A stretch of 26,850 bases of DNA from an uncultured Bacteroidota bacterium (lineage in GTDB: Bacteria > Bacteroidota > Bacteroidia > Chitinophagales > Chitinophagaceae), in the NCBI GenBank assembly GCA_903905685.1, contig CAIVHI010000441.1:1-26850 (forward strand). The letters are read 5' to 3'. Positions 19,387 to 26,850 of this stretch are shown piece by piece (position 1 is the stretch's first letter; each line of letters starts with the position of its first letter). The position numbers and the translations under genes were made by a program. The notes below the pieces were generated by a model. The model was not told the origin of the DNA and searched no databases. It worked only from the letters and a program-made list of their open reading frames with translations.

Positions 19387-20097
19387 ATGACTGCTACCGA
19401 CATCATGCTGCACCTCCAAAATTTGGGGCAGGAGTCCTACAAAAAGATATTGCTGAAGCACGGCATTTGCGAGCCGCTGTATGGCGTCAAGATTGAGGAG
19501 CTTAAGAAGATAGCCAAGAAGGAGAAGGACGGCTATGCGCTCTCGCTGGAATTGTGGGATACCGGCATTTATGATGCCCGTTATCTGGCCGGCCTGCTCA
19601 CCGAGCCCACCAAAATGCTGCCTGCCGACTTACAGCACTGGGCAGAAACCGCCAATGCCCCGGTGCTGCGCGAAAGCACGGTGGCTTGGGTAGCATCGGA
19701 AAGCCTGCATGGATGGGCCAAAGCCATGGAGTGGATAGGCACCGGCAATGCCGATTTGTCGTCGAGCGGTTGGGCCACCCTCGGCGATTTGGTAGCCATT
19801 ACCAGCGATGCGGCACTTGACATTATTGCCCTCGGCACGTTGTTGGAGCGTGTAGCGGCTACCATCCACCAAAGTGCGAACCGCGAAAAACTCACCCAAA
19901 ACGGTTTCATTATTGCAGTGGGCACTTATGTAAAGCCGTTGCATGCTGCCGCCTTGGCGGCCGCCGCAAGGGTGGGCAAGGTTACGGCCGACATGGGCGA
20001 CACCGCCTGCAAAATTCCTGATGCTGCAGAATACATAAGCAAGGCCGTAGCCAAAAATACGGTGGGCAAGAAGCGCAAGTCGGCCCGGTGCCTGTAG
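19387..20097 (+). CDS. DNA alkylation repair protein, AlkD-like HEAT fold
   Basis: This 236-residue, mostly helical protein is built from HEAT-like repeats. The N-terminal pattern (YKKILLKHGICEPLYGVKIEELKKIAKK) and the C-terminal MGDTACKIPDAAEYI segment are typical of Bacteroidota proteins assigned to the DNA alkylation repair family. AlkD removes bulky or cationic alkylated bases such as N3- and N7-alkylpurines without flipping the base. I cannot confirm the equivalents of the AlkD active-site Trp and Asp residues by eye, so glycosylase activity is uncertain and a binding-only role is possible. A basic tail (GKKRKSARCL) fits DNA contact. It has its own -7 box and is convergent with the M28 peptidase gene, 24 bases away. 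Confidence 0.82.
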   Translation: MTATDIMLHLQNLGQESYKKILLKHGICEPLYGVKIEELKKIAKKEKDGYALSLELWDTGIYDARYLAGLLTEPTKMLPADLQHWAETANAPVLRESTVAWVASESLHGWAKAMEWIGTGNADLSSSGWATLGDLVAITSDAALDIIALGTLLERVAATIHQSANREKLTQNGFIIAVGTYVKPLHAAALAAAARVGKVTADMGDTACKIPDAAEYISKAVAKNTVGKKRKSARCL

Positions 20098-20121
20098 GCG
20101 GCTAACGTCAATCCTTTTGGG

Positions 20122-21678
20122 TTACGGTTTCTTGGGAGCCGGCGGTAGGGGCTTGCGGGGCAGCTTTTCGTCGCGCATAGCCGTGTTATACACAAACGAG
20201 GCAATAATGACCGAAGCCTGCATCAGGTCGCTGCCATTCAGCCGCTCGTAGGTGTCCATATTGGTATGGTGGGTGCGGGTGCCATAGTCTAACGGGTCTT
20301 GAATGAACTGGAAGCCTGGTATGCCCACTTCGTCGAATGAAATGTGGTCGGTTGAGCCCGTATTGCGGATGGTGACCGCAGTTGCCCCCAAATCGTGAAA
20401 CGGCTCCAACCAAGATTCGAACAGGGGCCTCAGTTCGTCGTTACCCTGTAAGTAGATACCCCTGATTTTTCCTCCTCCATTATCCAAGTTGTAGTAGGCC
20501 GACACTTTCTCTTGGTCGGGCTTCAGCGCCATCGTCATGCGGTCGCCAAAGTGGTTTTTCACATAGGCCCTCGAGCCCAGCAGTCCCTGTTCTTCGCCAC
20601 TCCACAGCACCAGCCTGATGGTGCGGCGGGGCTTCACGTCTATGGCTTTAAGGATGCGCATCACTTCCATCATCACTCCGGTTCCTGCACCATTGTCGGT
20701 TGCGCCGGTGGCGGCATGCCAACTGTCCATGTGGGCACCCAGCATCACCAGCTCACCCTTCAGTTTGGGGTCGGTGCCGGGAATCTCGGCCACCACATTG
20801 TTTTCTATCGAGTCGGTCTTGATGAATTCGTTATTGACGTCCATCTCCAGCGATACCTCCTTGCCGGCATCCAGCAGGCGCACCAAGCGGTTGATGTGCT
20901 CGGCACCCATTTCGAGTTCGGGCAGCACCGTGGGTGCGTCCCAAGCCCGCGACGCGCCGTTGGATGTGAATACGGTGCCCATGGTGCCGCGGCCGCCACT
21001 CAGCACCGCAATCGCGCCTTCGGCCATCAGGAAGGAGTCTATTTTTTGGCGGGGTAGTCGGGGCGGAGCAGCCGGTGCTTTGGCGTTCGTGCTGGCCACG
21101 CCGTCCTCGGTGTGGGGGTCGGCAGTGGTCTTGGCCAAGTCGTCGTCGGAGAGGCGTTTGGCATCGGCGGTGAAATTGATTTTATTTTCATTGGCCGCAG
21201 GTTGGAGCACCACCACCTTGTTTTTCAACTGGCCCATATACCTGCGCATATCGCCGAAGCTGTCTATTTTCACCAATACCGCCTTGCCCGATACCTGCCC
21301 ACCCGTGCCGGGAGTCCAGGCGCGGGGGATGCCGATGAGCTGCTGGTAGTAGGGAGCCGTCATGGCGATGTAGCACTTCTTGGTTTCCCAACCCTTGCCG
21401 AAGCCGCCCCAAGGTTCTATGGCCACATTTTCGAGCCCCCAACTTTGCAGCCGTTCCTTGGCCCAAGCCTCGGCATGCTTCATGCCGGGCGAGCCCGTGA
21501 GGCGCGGGCCGTTCTCGTCGGTGAGTTGGTACATGGTCTCCATCACCTTGGAGTTGTTGAAGCCCTCCTGCCGGATTCTCACCAAAGTATGCAGGTCGGA
21601 CTTGTCCGATTTTTCACCAACAAAAGCAAGGCAAGCCACCAAGGCTACCGGCAAGAACACACGGCCTATCTTCATCAT
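20122..21678 (-). CDS. secreted M28 family zinc peptidase (carboxypeptidase Q-like)
   Basis: M28 enzymes are two-zinc amino- or carboxypeptidases. The start at 21678 gives a hydrophobic export signal (MMKIGRVFLPVALVAC); a 16-residue longer frame lacks this shape. LVAC could be a lipobox with Cys16, but Leu follows it, so a lipoprotein is only possible. Of 518 residues, about 125-300 resemble a PA insert. The metal and catalytic set is complete: His316 (LGAHMDSW), Asp328 (TDNGAG), Glu362/Glu363 (SGEEQGLLGS), Asp399 (NLDNGGG) and His470/471 (HHTNMD). The C-terminal tail is Pro/Lys-rich. It probably degrades peptides in the periplasm or outside the cell. It is monocistronic and convergent with the AlkD-like gene. 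Confidence 0.92.
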   Translation of the reverse strand: MMKIGRVFLPVALVACLAFVGEKSDKSDLHTLVRIRQEGFNNSKVMETMYQLTDENGPRLTGSPGMKHAEAWAKERLQSWGLENVAIEPWGGFGKGWETKKCYIAMTAPYYQQLIGIPRAWTPGTGGQVSGKAVLVKIDSFGDMRRYMGQLKNKVVVLQPAANENKINFTADAKRLSDDDLAKTTADPHTEDGVASTNAKAPAAPPRLPRQKIDSFLMAEGAIAVLSGGRGTMGTVFTSNGASRAWDAPTVLPELEMGAEHINRLVRLLDAGKEVSLEMDVNNEFIKTDSIENNVVAEIPGTDPKLKGELVMLGAHMDSWHAATGATDNGAGTGVMMEVMRILKAIDVKPRRTIRLVLWSGEEQGLLGSRAYVKNHFGDRMTMALKPDQEKVSAYYNLDNGGGKIRGIYLQGNDELRPLFESWLEPFHDLGATAVTIRNTGSTDHISFDEVGIPGFQFIQDPLDYGTRTHHTNMDTYERLNGSDLMQASVIIASFVYNTAMRDEKLPRKPLPPAPKKP

Positions 21679-21771
21679 CGATTTATAAATTTTGCGAAAA
21701 TTACAATATTTACCGGCAAACTGCAACGGAAGGGGGTTGGGGTGGCCTACCTTCCTACGTCCACATCGTCG

Positions 21772-23487
21772 TTAGTAATCGGACTCCGGCATTGCACGTT
21801 CTGCAACCGTTGCAATCCGGTCCAGCTTTTGCACCACTTCTGGGTCAATCATTTCGGCGGGAAAGTAGTCTATCAGGATATGGTATCCGCTTTTGCGGAG
21901 CATATTGGTTTGGCGCAACTGTTGGTAGTAGTCTTCGAAAACCAAATCCAGAAAGTCTGTCGTCATTTTGATGTCGTCCGACCAAGCGGCCGGTTTTTTC
22001 AAAATAGACAACGCATTTTCAATTTTTTCCAAACTGCCCAAAAGCGTTTTTGTGCGTAGTTCGGCCTCCTCAACACCGAACAAGTCGTTCTTGAGGCCGT
22101 GGGTTACGTATTTCAGTAAAACATCTTTGGTGATAAAGTAGTTTTCTATTTCCCGTTTGGTCCAGCACAATTGCTCCAACGCGCCGCCCGCCGGCAGTTC
22201 CTGATTCAGACGGTCAAAAATGGCAATTCCAACGAGGTCTTTTTTGGCTTCGCGTAATCCATAAAAATGGTGCTGTGCAACGCTTGGAAGATTGTCGACG
22301 TAATGTACGAATGGGCGCGCCAAGTGTTTTTCGGCGGAGTGCCCAAGCTTTTTTGCGAAACCTTGCAGTATTGACAGGTCGGTTGAGCCTTCAAGGTAGA
22401 GCACCCACCCGGTTTGCTCGGCCTGGTAATATTGATCGAAGCCGATTTCGCGCAAGGCTTTTGCCACTTGGCTCCTTCCTCGGGTGTCAATACGGTGCGG
22501 TCTGCCTACAAATGCTATGACCATGTCTTTTTCGGCCGCCTCGTTCAGCAATACCTCCGAGTGGCTTGCAATGATGATTTGGGAATTTTGTTCATCCCCT
22601 ACGTCCGACAGTAATTTGTACATCTGCCGCTGCCGTAAAATTTCCAAATGGGCATCCGGTTCGTCCAATAGGAGCACCGAATTTGGATTGGAATACAGAT
22701 ACGCCAATAATAGTATCATTTGCTGGAAACCCCGGCCCGATGAAGTCAAATCGAGCTCTATGCCGCTTTTATCGCTATACGACAGGTGGATTTCCCCCCT
22801 TGAAGCATTATATTCGGGATCGAATAGCTTTGCGCCAAACAGGTTTTGGATATTGCTCGTGAGAAGGTACCACTTTTCCGGAGCATTTGAAAATACATGG
22901 AAACACAAATTCCTCAATATCTGGGCGGTTTGCCCTTCGCCAAGCAAAACGTTGATTCGTCCCAATTCCAGTTTCGGCTCGATGGGGGCAAGCCCCGACA
23001 TGGGTTGCAGAAAGGCAATCTTTTGGTTGATGACCTCATGCACCAATTCATCATCAATGCCCACGTTGCCTATAGGCCTGCAATAAAACGACTCGGAATT
23101 TGCATAGTCGAACTCTAACGCCTGGCTCCACGGCCGCCCATTGTTCACACCTTCAACATGAATTTCAATCTTTATATTTTCATTCGTTTGTTTGCCCTCA
23201 ACAATACTAGATGACTTGACGTGCCGGTTGCTCCACAATAAAATTGTTTTTGAAATCGGGATGCTGATGATGTCTTTACGGTTCAGCGTCACACCCGTCC
23301 GTTTCTTCAAAACCTTGCCCGATTTTTTGGCATACCACTCCGCCAATCCAAAATGCCACAACGCCAACGCCTGTAGGCATGTGGTTTTACCGGCATTGTT
23401 CGGGCCGATGAATATCACGCGTTCACCCAATTCAAAAATCGCATTTTCAAATCGCTTGAAATTCTTTATCTCTATTTTGGTTATCAT
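21772..23487 (-). CDS. OLD-family AAA ATPase with TOPRIM-like C-terminus
   Basis: OLD-type proteins couple an ABC-like ATPase to a TOPRIM nuclease and are common in phage-defence loci. The start at 23487 gives MITKIEIKNFKRF, the usual SMC/RecF-like N-terminus. Of 571 residues, Walker A is GPNNAGKTT (28-36), the ABC signature is SSGRGFQQ (249-256), Walker B is LLLDEPDAH (272-280) and the switch His is in IIASHSEVL (305-313). The TOPRIM-like part starts at YLEGSTD (364-370, Glu366). The second acidic motif reads IFDRLN (Asp425), where DxD is expected, so the metal site may be altered. WTKREIENYF (442-451) is also typical. No GajB-, PtuB- or AriB-like partner is adjacent, which fits a stand-alone class 1 OLD. 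Composition is AT-rich relative to its neighbours. Confidence 0.85.
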   Translation of the reverse strand: MITKIEIKNFKRFENAIFELGERVIFIGPNNAGKTTCLQALALWHFGLAEWYAKKSGKVLKKRTGVTLNRKDIISIPISKTILLWSNRHVKSSSIVEGKQTNENIKIEIHVEGVNNGRPWSQALEFDYANSESFYCRPIGNVGIDDELVHEVINQKIAFLQPMSGLAPIEPKLELGRINVLLGEGQTAQILRNLCFHVFSNAPEKWYLLTSNIQNLFGAKLFDPEYNASRGEIHLSYSDKSGIELDLTSSGRGFQQMILLLAYLYSNPNSVLLLDEPDAHLEILRQRQMYKLLSDVGDEQNSQIIIASHSEVLLNEAAEKDMVIAFVGRPHRIDTRGRSQVAKALREIGFDQYYQAEQTGWVLYLEGSTDLSILQGFAKKLGHSAEKHLARPFVHYVDNLPSVAQHHFYGLREAKKDLVGIAIFDRLNQELPAGGALEQLCWTKREIENYFITKDVLLKYVTHGLKNDLFGVEEAELRTKTLLGSLEKIENALSILKKPAAWSDDIKMTTDFLDLVFEDYYQQLRQTNMLRKSGYHILIDYFPAEMIDPEVVQKLDRIATVAERAMPESDY

Positions 23488-23617
23488 TGGTTGACGATTA
23501 ATGGAGTAGGTCGACGGCACTTCGAATTGCCTCCCATCTAAAATCTATTAGTCCAAAAAACCTTGCTTGCAAAAATGCGAAGCATACCCAATGGCGTTAA
23601 TGCTTTGATTGGGTCAT

Positions 23618-23650
23618 CAAATATACCATTCTTCGTAACATTGACCCAAA
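23618..23650 (-). promoter_or_regulatory. promoter of the OLD-family ATPase gene
   Basis: On the minus strand, TTTG (23650-23647), a 21-base spacer and TATATTTG (23625-23618) match the Bacteroidota -33/-7 consensus. Confidence 0.6.
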
Positions 23651-23766
23651 TTCATAGGGTGGAAGCACTGCCCTACAGCCTACCTTTTGACGACCGTCCA
23701 CAATTCGTGCGGTTCATGGTGCCCGTTAAATCCCTCTAATAACAAATTCGGCGTTGCTACAAACGC

Positions 23767-23774
23767 TAACTTTG
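23767..23774 (+). promoter_or_regulatory. -7 promoter element of the thioredoxin-like gene
   Basis: TAACTTTG matches TAnnTTTG exactly and ends 22 bases before the ATG at 23797. Confidence 0.6.
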
Positions 23775-23796
23775 TACATGTAGCCATTTACAGCCC

Positions 23797-24372
23797 ATGA
23801 AAACGATGATATGCCTCTTGGTTGCCCTATCTGTTATAGGTGTCGCAGCCGCTCAGAATACTGCAACGGCCAAAAAAACAATGCCGACAACCACCGACAC
23901 CCTCGCCGCTGCGAAGCCGGCCGAAGTGCCCGACAGCCTGCCCTACCTGAAATACCCCACACTGCCGGCCTTCAACATCTTGGAAACCGACTCCTCCACG
24001 TTCTTCAACACCTACGACATCCCCAAAGGCCGACCCACGGCACTCCTGTTTTTCGACCCCGACTGCGGACACTGCAAGGCCACCATCAGGATGATTACCC
24101 AGAACATCGACTCCGTCGACAATATAGACTTTTACATCTTCACCGCCCGCCACGACATGCAGATGATTCGCGACTTCGCGAAAAAGTTCAAGTTGGCCAA
24201 GTACAAGAACATCAAGGTGATAGGCATGGACGAAGAATTTTTCTTTTTCTCGTACTACAAAGTCAAATTCGTGCCCGACATTGCCCTGTATGACGACAAC
24301 AAGCACTTCCTGAAATTGTTTGAAGGCAGCGTACCCCTCAAGGAGCTGTATGACCTCACCCACAAGAAGTAG
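23797..24372 (+). CDS. secreted thioredoxin-like protein
   Basis: This 191-residue protein has a signal peptide (residues 1-19, AAA-Q cleavage), so it acts in the periplasm. After a Thr/Ala/Lys-rich linker comes a thioredoxin fold with FFDPDCGHCK, active-site Cys90 and Cys93 in a CGHC arrangement. The cis-proline loop is VP at 159-160. The CGHC pair matches disulfide-isomerase-type redox sites more than classic CGPC thioredoxin. It probably reduces or shuffles disulfides of envelope proteins; the partner is unknown. The glucosaminidase downstream has its own -7 box. That lipoprotein carries two cysteines (98 and 117) besides its lipid Cys, so a functional link is possible but speculative. Confidence 0.88.
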   Translation: MKTMICLLVALSVIGVAAAQNTATAKKTMPTTTDTLAAAKPAEVPDSLPYLKYPTLPAFNILETDSSTFFNTYDIPKGRPTALLFFDPDCGHCKATIRMITQNIDSVDNIDFYIFTARHDMQMIRDFAKKFKLAKYKNIKVIGMDEEFFFFSYYKVKFVPDIALYDDNKHFLKLFEGSVPLKELYDLTHKK

Positions 24373-24401
24373 CCTGCAATAGGATAGCTTGGGAACTTCA
24401 T

Positions 24402-24409
24402 TATCTTTG
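24402..24409 (+). promoter_or_regulatory. -7 element six bases before the glucosaminidase start codon
   Basis: TATCTTTG matches TAnnTTTG exactly. Only six bases separate it from the ATG at 24416. Transcription would begin at or next to the start codon, so the message would be leaderless or nearly so. The gene may also be read through from the thioredoxin-like gene 43 bases upstream. Confidence 0.5.
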
Positions 24410-24415
24410 TACGGA

Positions 24416-25039
24416 ATGGTTTTTCGCGGAAGACATATCATTTTGGCGGCTACTTGTGCGGCGGTGCTGCTGTTCTCGTGCCATACCTCCCGCCGCGACC
24501 GGCCCATCGACGAGCCCGTGATTTCGTCGCGCAATGACAAGCCACTGAGTACCGAAGCCTATATTGCCAAGTATAAAGACCTTGCGGTGTGGCAAATGCA
24601 CCACTTCGGCGTGCCGGCCAGCATCACGATGGCGCAGGCCATTTTGGAGTCGAACAGCGGCAACAGCGAGCTCGCCAAATCGGCCAAGAACCACTTCGGC
24701 ATCAAGTGTACCTCAACTTGGAAGGGTAAGACCTATTTGAAAGACGACGAAAAGAATAGTGAATGCTTTAGGATGTATTCCAGTGAAGCCGAGTCTTTCC
24801 AAGACCACATCGACTTCCTAAAGCGCGACCGGTATGCAGCGCTGTTCAGCCTTAGCAGCCGCGACTACAAGGGCTGGGCCAAGGGGCTGAAAAAGGCGGG
24901 TTATGCCACCAATCCCAAGTATCCCGACCTGCTCATCAACCTCATAGACCGCTACAAGCTGTATGAGCTCGACAACATGAAGCCCGGTAAGCACGGTAAA
25001 ACCGCCCGCGCCGGAGACCACAACGACATCTACAACTAG
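24416..25039 (+). CDS. lipoprotein glucosaminidase-domain protein (GH73-like)
   Basis: This family hydrolyses the beta-1,4 bond after N-acetylglucosamine in peptidoglycan. The ATG at 24416 gives a lipoprotein signal with LLFSC (Cys22); a longer frame from a TTG at 24389 adds nine residues that would cross the -7 box. Of 207 residues, the glucosaminidase domain spans about 48-185: SITMAQAILESNSGNSELA with probable catalytic Glu78, NHFGIKC (92-98), then FRMYSS and the AGYATNPKYPDLLI segment. It should be anchored in the outer or inner membrane facing the periplasm, in wall growth or remodelling. The C-terminus is short and lacks LysM or SH3 binding domains. It ends 20 bases before the stop of the convergent small membrane protein gene. 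Confidence 0.9.
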   Translation: MVFRGRHIILAATCAAVLLFSCHTSRRDRPIDEPVISSRNDKPLSTEAYIAKYKDLAVWQMHHFGVPASITMAQAILESNSGNSELAKSAKNHFGIKCTSTWKGKTYLKDDEKNSECFRMYSSEAESFQDHIDFLKRDRYAALFSLSSRDYKGWAKGLKKAGYATNPKYPDLLINLIDRYKLYELDNMKPGKHGKTARAGDHNDIYN

Positions 25040-25059
25040 GACGTATTACTCAGCCCACG

Positions 25060-25221
25060 TCAGTGGCGCGTAAACAGGCGTACAATCATCACCACGATAC
25101 CCACCAAGAACATGAACAGCGAAATGCGGTTCATGCCATGCATGAACGAGAGGTCGATACCCTTGGGTGCATTGGGGTCTCGCTTGCGCAAATAGAGATA
25201 CCTGAGGATTTGGTTCCACAT
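25060..25221 (-). CDS. small single-pass membrane protein, possibly DUF6728
   Basis: This 53-residue protein starts MWNQILRYLYLRKRDPNAPK. A short amphipathic and basic N-terminal part is followed by one hydrophobic helix at about 33-48 (ISLFMFLVGIVVMIV) and a basic end (RLFTRH). It resembles small conserved Bacteroidota membrane proteins with an LRKRDPNAP motif near the N-terminus, followed by MHGMNRIS; from memory this may be DUF6728, which I could not check. The basic N-terminal half and the tail give no firm topology. It is divergent from tRNA-Ala. No exact minus-strand -7 box was found. The coding pattern is protein-like throughout, and the opposite-strand frame over it is a shadow. Confidence 0.72.
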   Translation of the reverse strand: MWNQILRYLYLRKRDPNAPKGIDLSFMHGMNRISLFMFLVGIVVMIVRLFTRH

Positions 25222-25268
25222 GGTGCTATAAATTTTGAAAAGGAGTAGTAAAGTTAAGGAATTAAATC

Positions 25269-25276
25269 TACCTTTG
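25269..25276 (+). promoter_or_regulatory. -7 promoter element of tRNA-Ala
   Basis: TACCTTTG matches TAnnTTTG exactly and ends 17 bases before the mature tRNA 5' end, leaving room for a short leader removed by RNase P. Confidence 0.6.
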
Positions 25277-25293
25277 CATCCTCAAAATTGCGA

Positions 25294-25370
<77 letters not shown>

Positions 25371-25378
25371 CTCTACAG

Positions 25379-25417
25379 TAAAGGGTTTCAGCGAAAGTTG
25401 AAACCCTTTAATTTTTT
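25379..25417 (+). terminator. tRNA-Ala terminator
   Basis: A perfect 12-bp stem (25379-25390 with 25399-25410) is extended by a G-U and a C-G pair around a GAAA tetraloop and is followed by ATTTTTT. It starts nine bases after the tRNA. Confidence 0.93.
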
Positions 25418-25469
25418 AGCGGGTTTAAATAATAAAAAAAAGATAAAAAAAGAATTCTTAATTTTTGTT

Positions 25470-25477
25470 TATTTTTG
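25470..25477 (+). promoter_or_regulatory. -7 promoter element of the AlbA_2 gene
   Basis: TATTTTTG matches TAnnTTTG exactly, 13 bases before the ATG at 25491. The surroundings are very T-rich, so a chance match is more likely here than elsewhere. Confidence 0.45.
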
Positions 25478-25490
25478 ATTTTTGCAGGGA

Positions 25491-26850
25491 ATGGAAGAAA
25501 CACAACACATAGAAAAGAAATCATTGAGAATTGTAACCGGCAATTCTGCCGACTGGAATGAGTTGGCTAAGGACTGTGTATGCTTTGCTAATGCAAGGGG
25601 CGGGGTAATTTATATCGGCATTGAGGATGATGATAAAAAAGCTCCAGCAGGTCAAAAAATTGATAATACTCTACCTGCTAAAATAAGAAAAAGAATTTCA
25701 GAACTTACAGTGAACGTGGCTACCCATGCGGAGATAATAACCGGAGAAAATGGCGGTCAGTTTATTGAACTAAAGGTGATGCAGAGCCTGTCCACCATTG
25801 CCAGCACTACTGATGGACGGTATTATTACCGAGTATCAGATAAGTGTACGCCACTGCCGCCGGAAGACCTGATGCGGTTACTTACAGACAAGCCTGCATT
25901 TATTTGGGAAACAAAGCAGGTACGCAATGTCCGCAGAATTGAGGTTGACCCTGAAAAAATGCAGCAATTTGTAGCAGATATTCGAGCATCTGAAAGGGTT
26001 ACTGCATTCGTAAAAGAAAAGTCGGCAGATGAACTGCTTGATTACTACCTGATGGCAGATGGGGATTGTCTTACCAATCTTGGTGTTTTATGGGTGGGCA
26101 GACGGACGGACCGGGCAAAGTTACTGTATGGTACTGTAATCCAGTTTTTCAAGTATGATGAAAGCGGCAGCCGGGTAAATAAAATAGTGTGGGATGATTT
26201 CTCCCTGAACCCCAAAGAAATGATAGAAGCCATATGGACACAGATACCGGACTGGAAAGAAGGTATAGAAGTATCGGATGGCATATTCAGGAAGTTCATA
26301 CCGAACTATGAGGAGGAGGTGATACGAGAGCTTATCGCCAACGCTTTAGTCCATCGGCCATATACTACCAGAGGCGATATTTTCATTAACCTTTATACCG
26401 ACCGTATTGAGATGCATAATCCCGGCCTGCTACCTACTGGTGTAACGCCGGAAAATATGTTGCACAAAACAGTCAGGCGCAATGAGCATCTTGCCAAGTT
26501 ATTTTACGACCTGAAGCTAATGGAGCGTGAAGGCACCGGCTACGACAAAATGTATGAGGTATTGCTTTCAAATGGCAAACAGCTACCGGTAGTAACCGAA
26601 GGAGACGATAGAGTAACTGTTACGATAAGAAAACGAATTACCAGAGATGAGGTAATAAAGCTGGTTAGCCGGGCGAATGAAGAGTACCAGCTTCGTCAGA
26701 AAGAGATTATTTGCCTGGGGTTGATTGCGCAGCATACTATTTTATCGGCTATTGAGTTTTCAAAAAATCTGAGTTTAAAGCAGCCCAATGCAATAAGGGA
26801 TTGGCTGGGCCGTTTAATAGACCTTGGCTTAGTGAAAACAAAGGGTAAGA
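25491..26850 (+). CDS. AlbA_2/Schlafen-like ATP-binding protein, 3' end cut by window
   Basis: The frame is open for 453 codons to the window edge. Residues about 10-125 form an AlbA_2 (Schlafen AlbA-type) domain with FANARGGVIYIGI (32-44). Residues about 275-355 look like the HATPase_c_4 module of these proteins: EVIRELIANALVHR (276-289), a strand with RIEMHNPG (305-312) and REGTGYDKM (346-354). Residues about 385-453 resemble a winged helix. The family is often annotated as a transcriptional regulator or RecG-like protein and is frequent in genomic islands; direct function is mostly unproven. Codon use (many ATA, AGA, TTA) and AT-richness differ from the left of the window, and the gene begins 120 bases after tRNA-Ala, a common island insertion point. 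Confidence 0.85.
   Translation, partial: MEETQHIEKKSLRIVTGNSADWNELAKDCVCFANARGGVIYIGIEDDDKKAPAGQKIDNTLPAKIRKRISELTVNVATHAEIITGENGGQFIELKVMQSLSTIASTTDGRYYYRVSDKCTPLPPEDLMRLLTDKPAFIWETKQVRNVRRIEVDPEKMQQFVADIRASERVTAFVKEKSADELLDYYLMADGDCLTNLGVLWVGRRTDRAKLLYGTVIQFFKYDESGSRVNKIVWDDFSLNPKEMIEAIWTQIPDWKEGIEVSDGIFRKFIPNYEEEVIRELIANALVHRPYTTRGDIFINLYTDRIEMHNPGLLPTGVTPENMLHKTVRRNEHLAKLFYDLKLMEREGTGYDKMYEVLLSNGKQLPVVTEGDDRVTVTIRKRITRDEVIKLVSRANEEYQLRQKEIICLGLIAQHTILSAIEFSKNLSLKQPNAIRDWLGRLIDLGLVKTKGK

Larger units (their letters stand above)
23488..23796. other. 309-base divergent intergenic region
   Basis: No gene is supported. It holds divergent promoters: minus-strand -7/-33 boxes at 23618-23650 for the OLD-type gene, and a plus-strand -7 box at 23767-23774 for the thioredoxin-like gene. 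The predicted leader of the OLD-type gene is about 120-130 bases, longer than most here, and no fold was recognised in it. Confidence 0.5.

Noticed and set aside
18002..23487. Gabija, Septu or PARIS defence system
   Set aside because: An OLD-type ATPase is present, but no adjacent UvrD-like helicase, HNH nuclease or AriB-like partner was found; the HEPN-like pair is over 2.5 kb away and separated by other genes.

Overview
The window reads as chromosomal DNA from a member of the Bacteroidota, probably near the Chitinophagales/Sphingobacteriales. Three things point there. Two proteins end in type IX secretion (T9SS) sorting domains. The IspG is the long form typical of this phylum. At least nine genes are preceded by exact TAnnTTTG elements, the -7 box of the Bacteroidota primary sigma factor. 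By eye most of the window is moderately GC-rich, but three stretches look clearly more AT-rich: about 18.0-19.05 kb, 21.8-23.5 kb and everything after 25.4 kb.

Layout. 0.27-4.35 kb (minus): two tandem secreted DUF3857/transglutaminase-like paralogues, one with an intact Cys-His-Asp triad and one that has lost Cys and Asp. 4.7-6.8 kb (minus): a probable operon of alpha/beta hydrolase, CBS-pair protein and DUF3109 Cys-rich protein. 7.0-9.0 kb (plus): ispG, ending at a strong hairpin shared with the convergent T9SS-exported Ig-like repeat protein (9.1-10.7 kb, minus). 10.9-17.7 kb (plus): a stand-alone Rieske ferredoxin, the glycine decarboxylase gcvP, a second T9SS protein and a long-chain acyl-CoA dehydrogenase, apparently each with its own promoter. 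18.0-19.05 kb (minus): two unrecognised genes with a 4-base overlap, the second carrying a HEPN-like RNxxAH motif. 19.4-20.1 kb: an AlkD-like DNA alkylation repair protein, convergent with a secreted M28 zinc peptidase (20.1-21.7 kb, minus). 21.8-23.5 kb (minus): an OLD-family AAA ATPase with a TOPRIM-like C-terminal half. 23.8-25.0 kb (plus): a periplasmic thioredoxin-like protein and a lipoprotein glucosaminidase. 25.06-25.22 kb (minus): a 53-residue single-helix membrane protein. 25.29 kb: tRNA-Ala(GGC) with encoded CCA and a strong terminator. 25.5 kb to the end: the start of an AT-rich gene for an AlbA_2/Schlafen-like ATP-binding protein, cut by the window edge.

Most of the window is housekeeping metabolism (isoprenoids, glycine cleavage, fatty-acid oxidation) mixed with envelope and secreted proteins. 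The accessory candidates are the HEPN-like gene pair, the orphan OLD-type ATPase and the AlbA_2 gene next to tRNA-Ala. All three look AT-rich against their surroundings and belong to families often found in defence, toxin or mobile loci. The HEPN-like pair is the best candidate for an undescribed two-component module. No CRISPR array, transposase, integrase or rRNA was seen.
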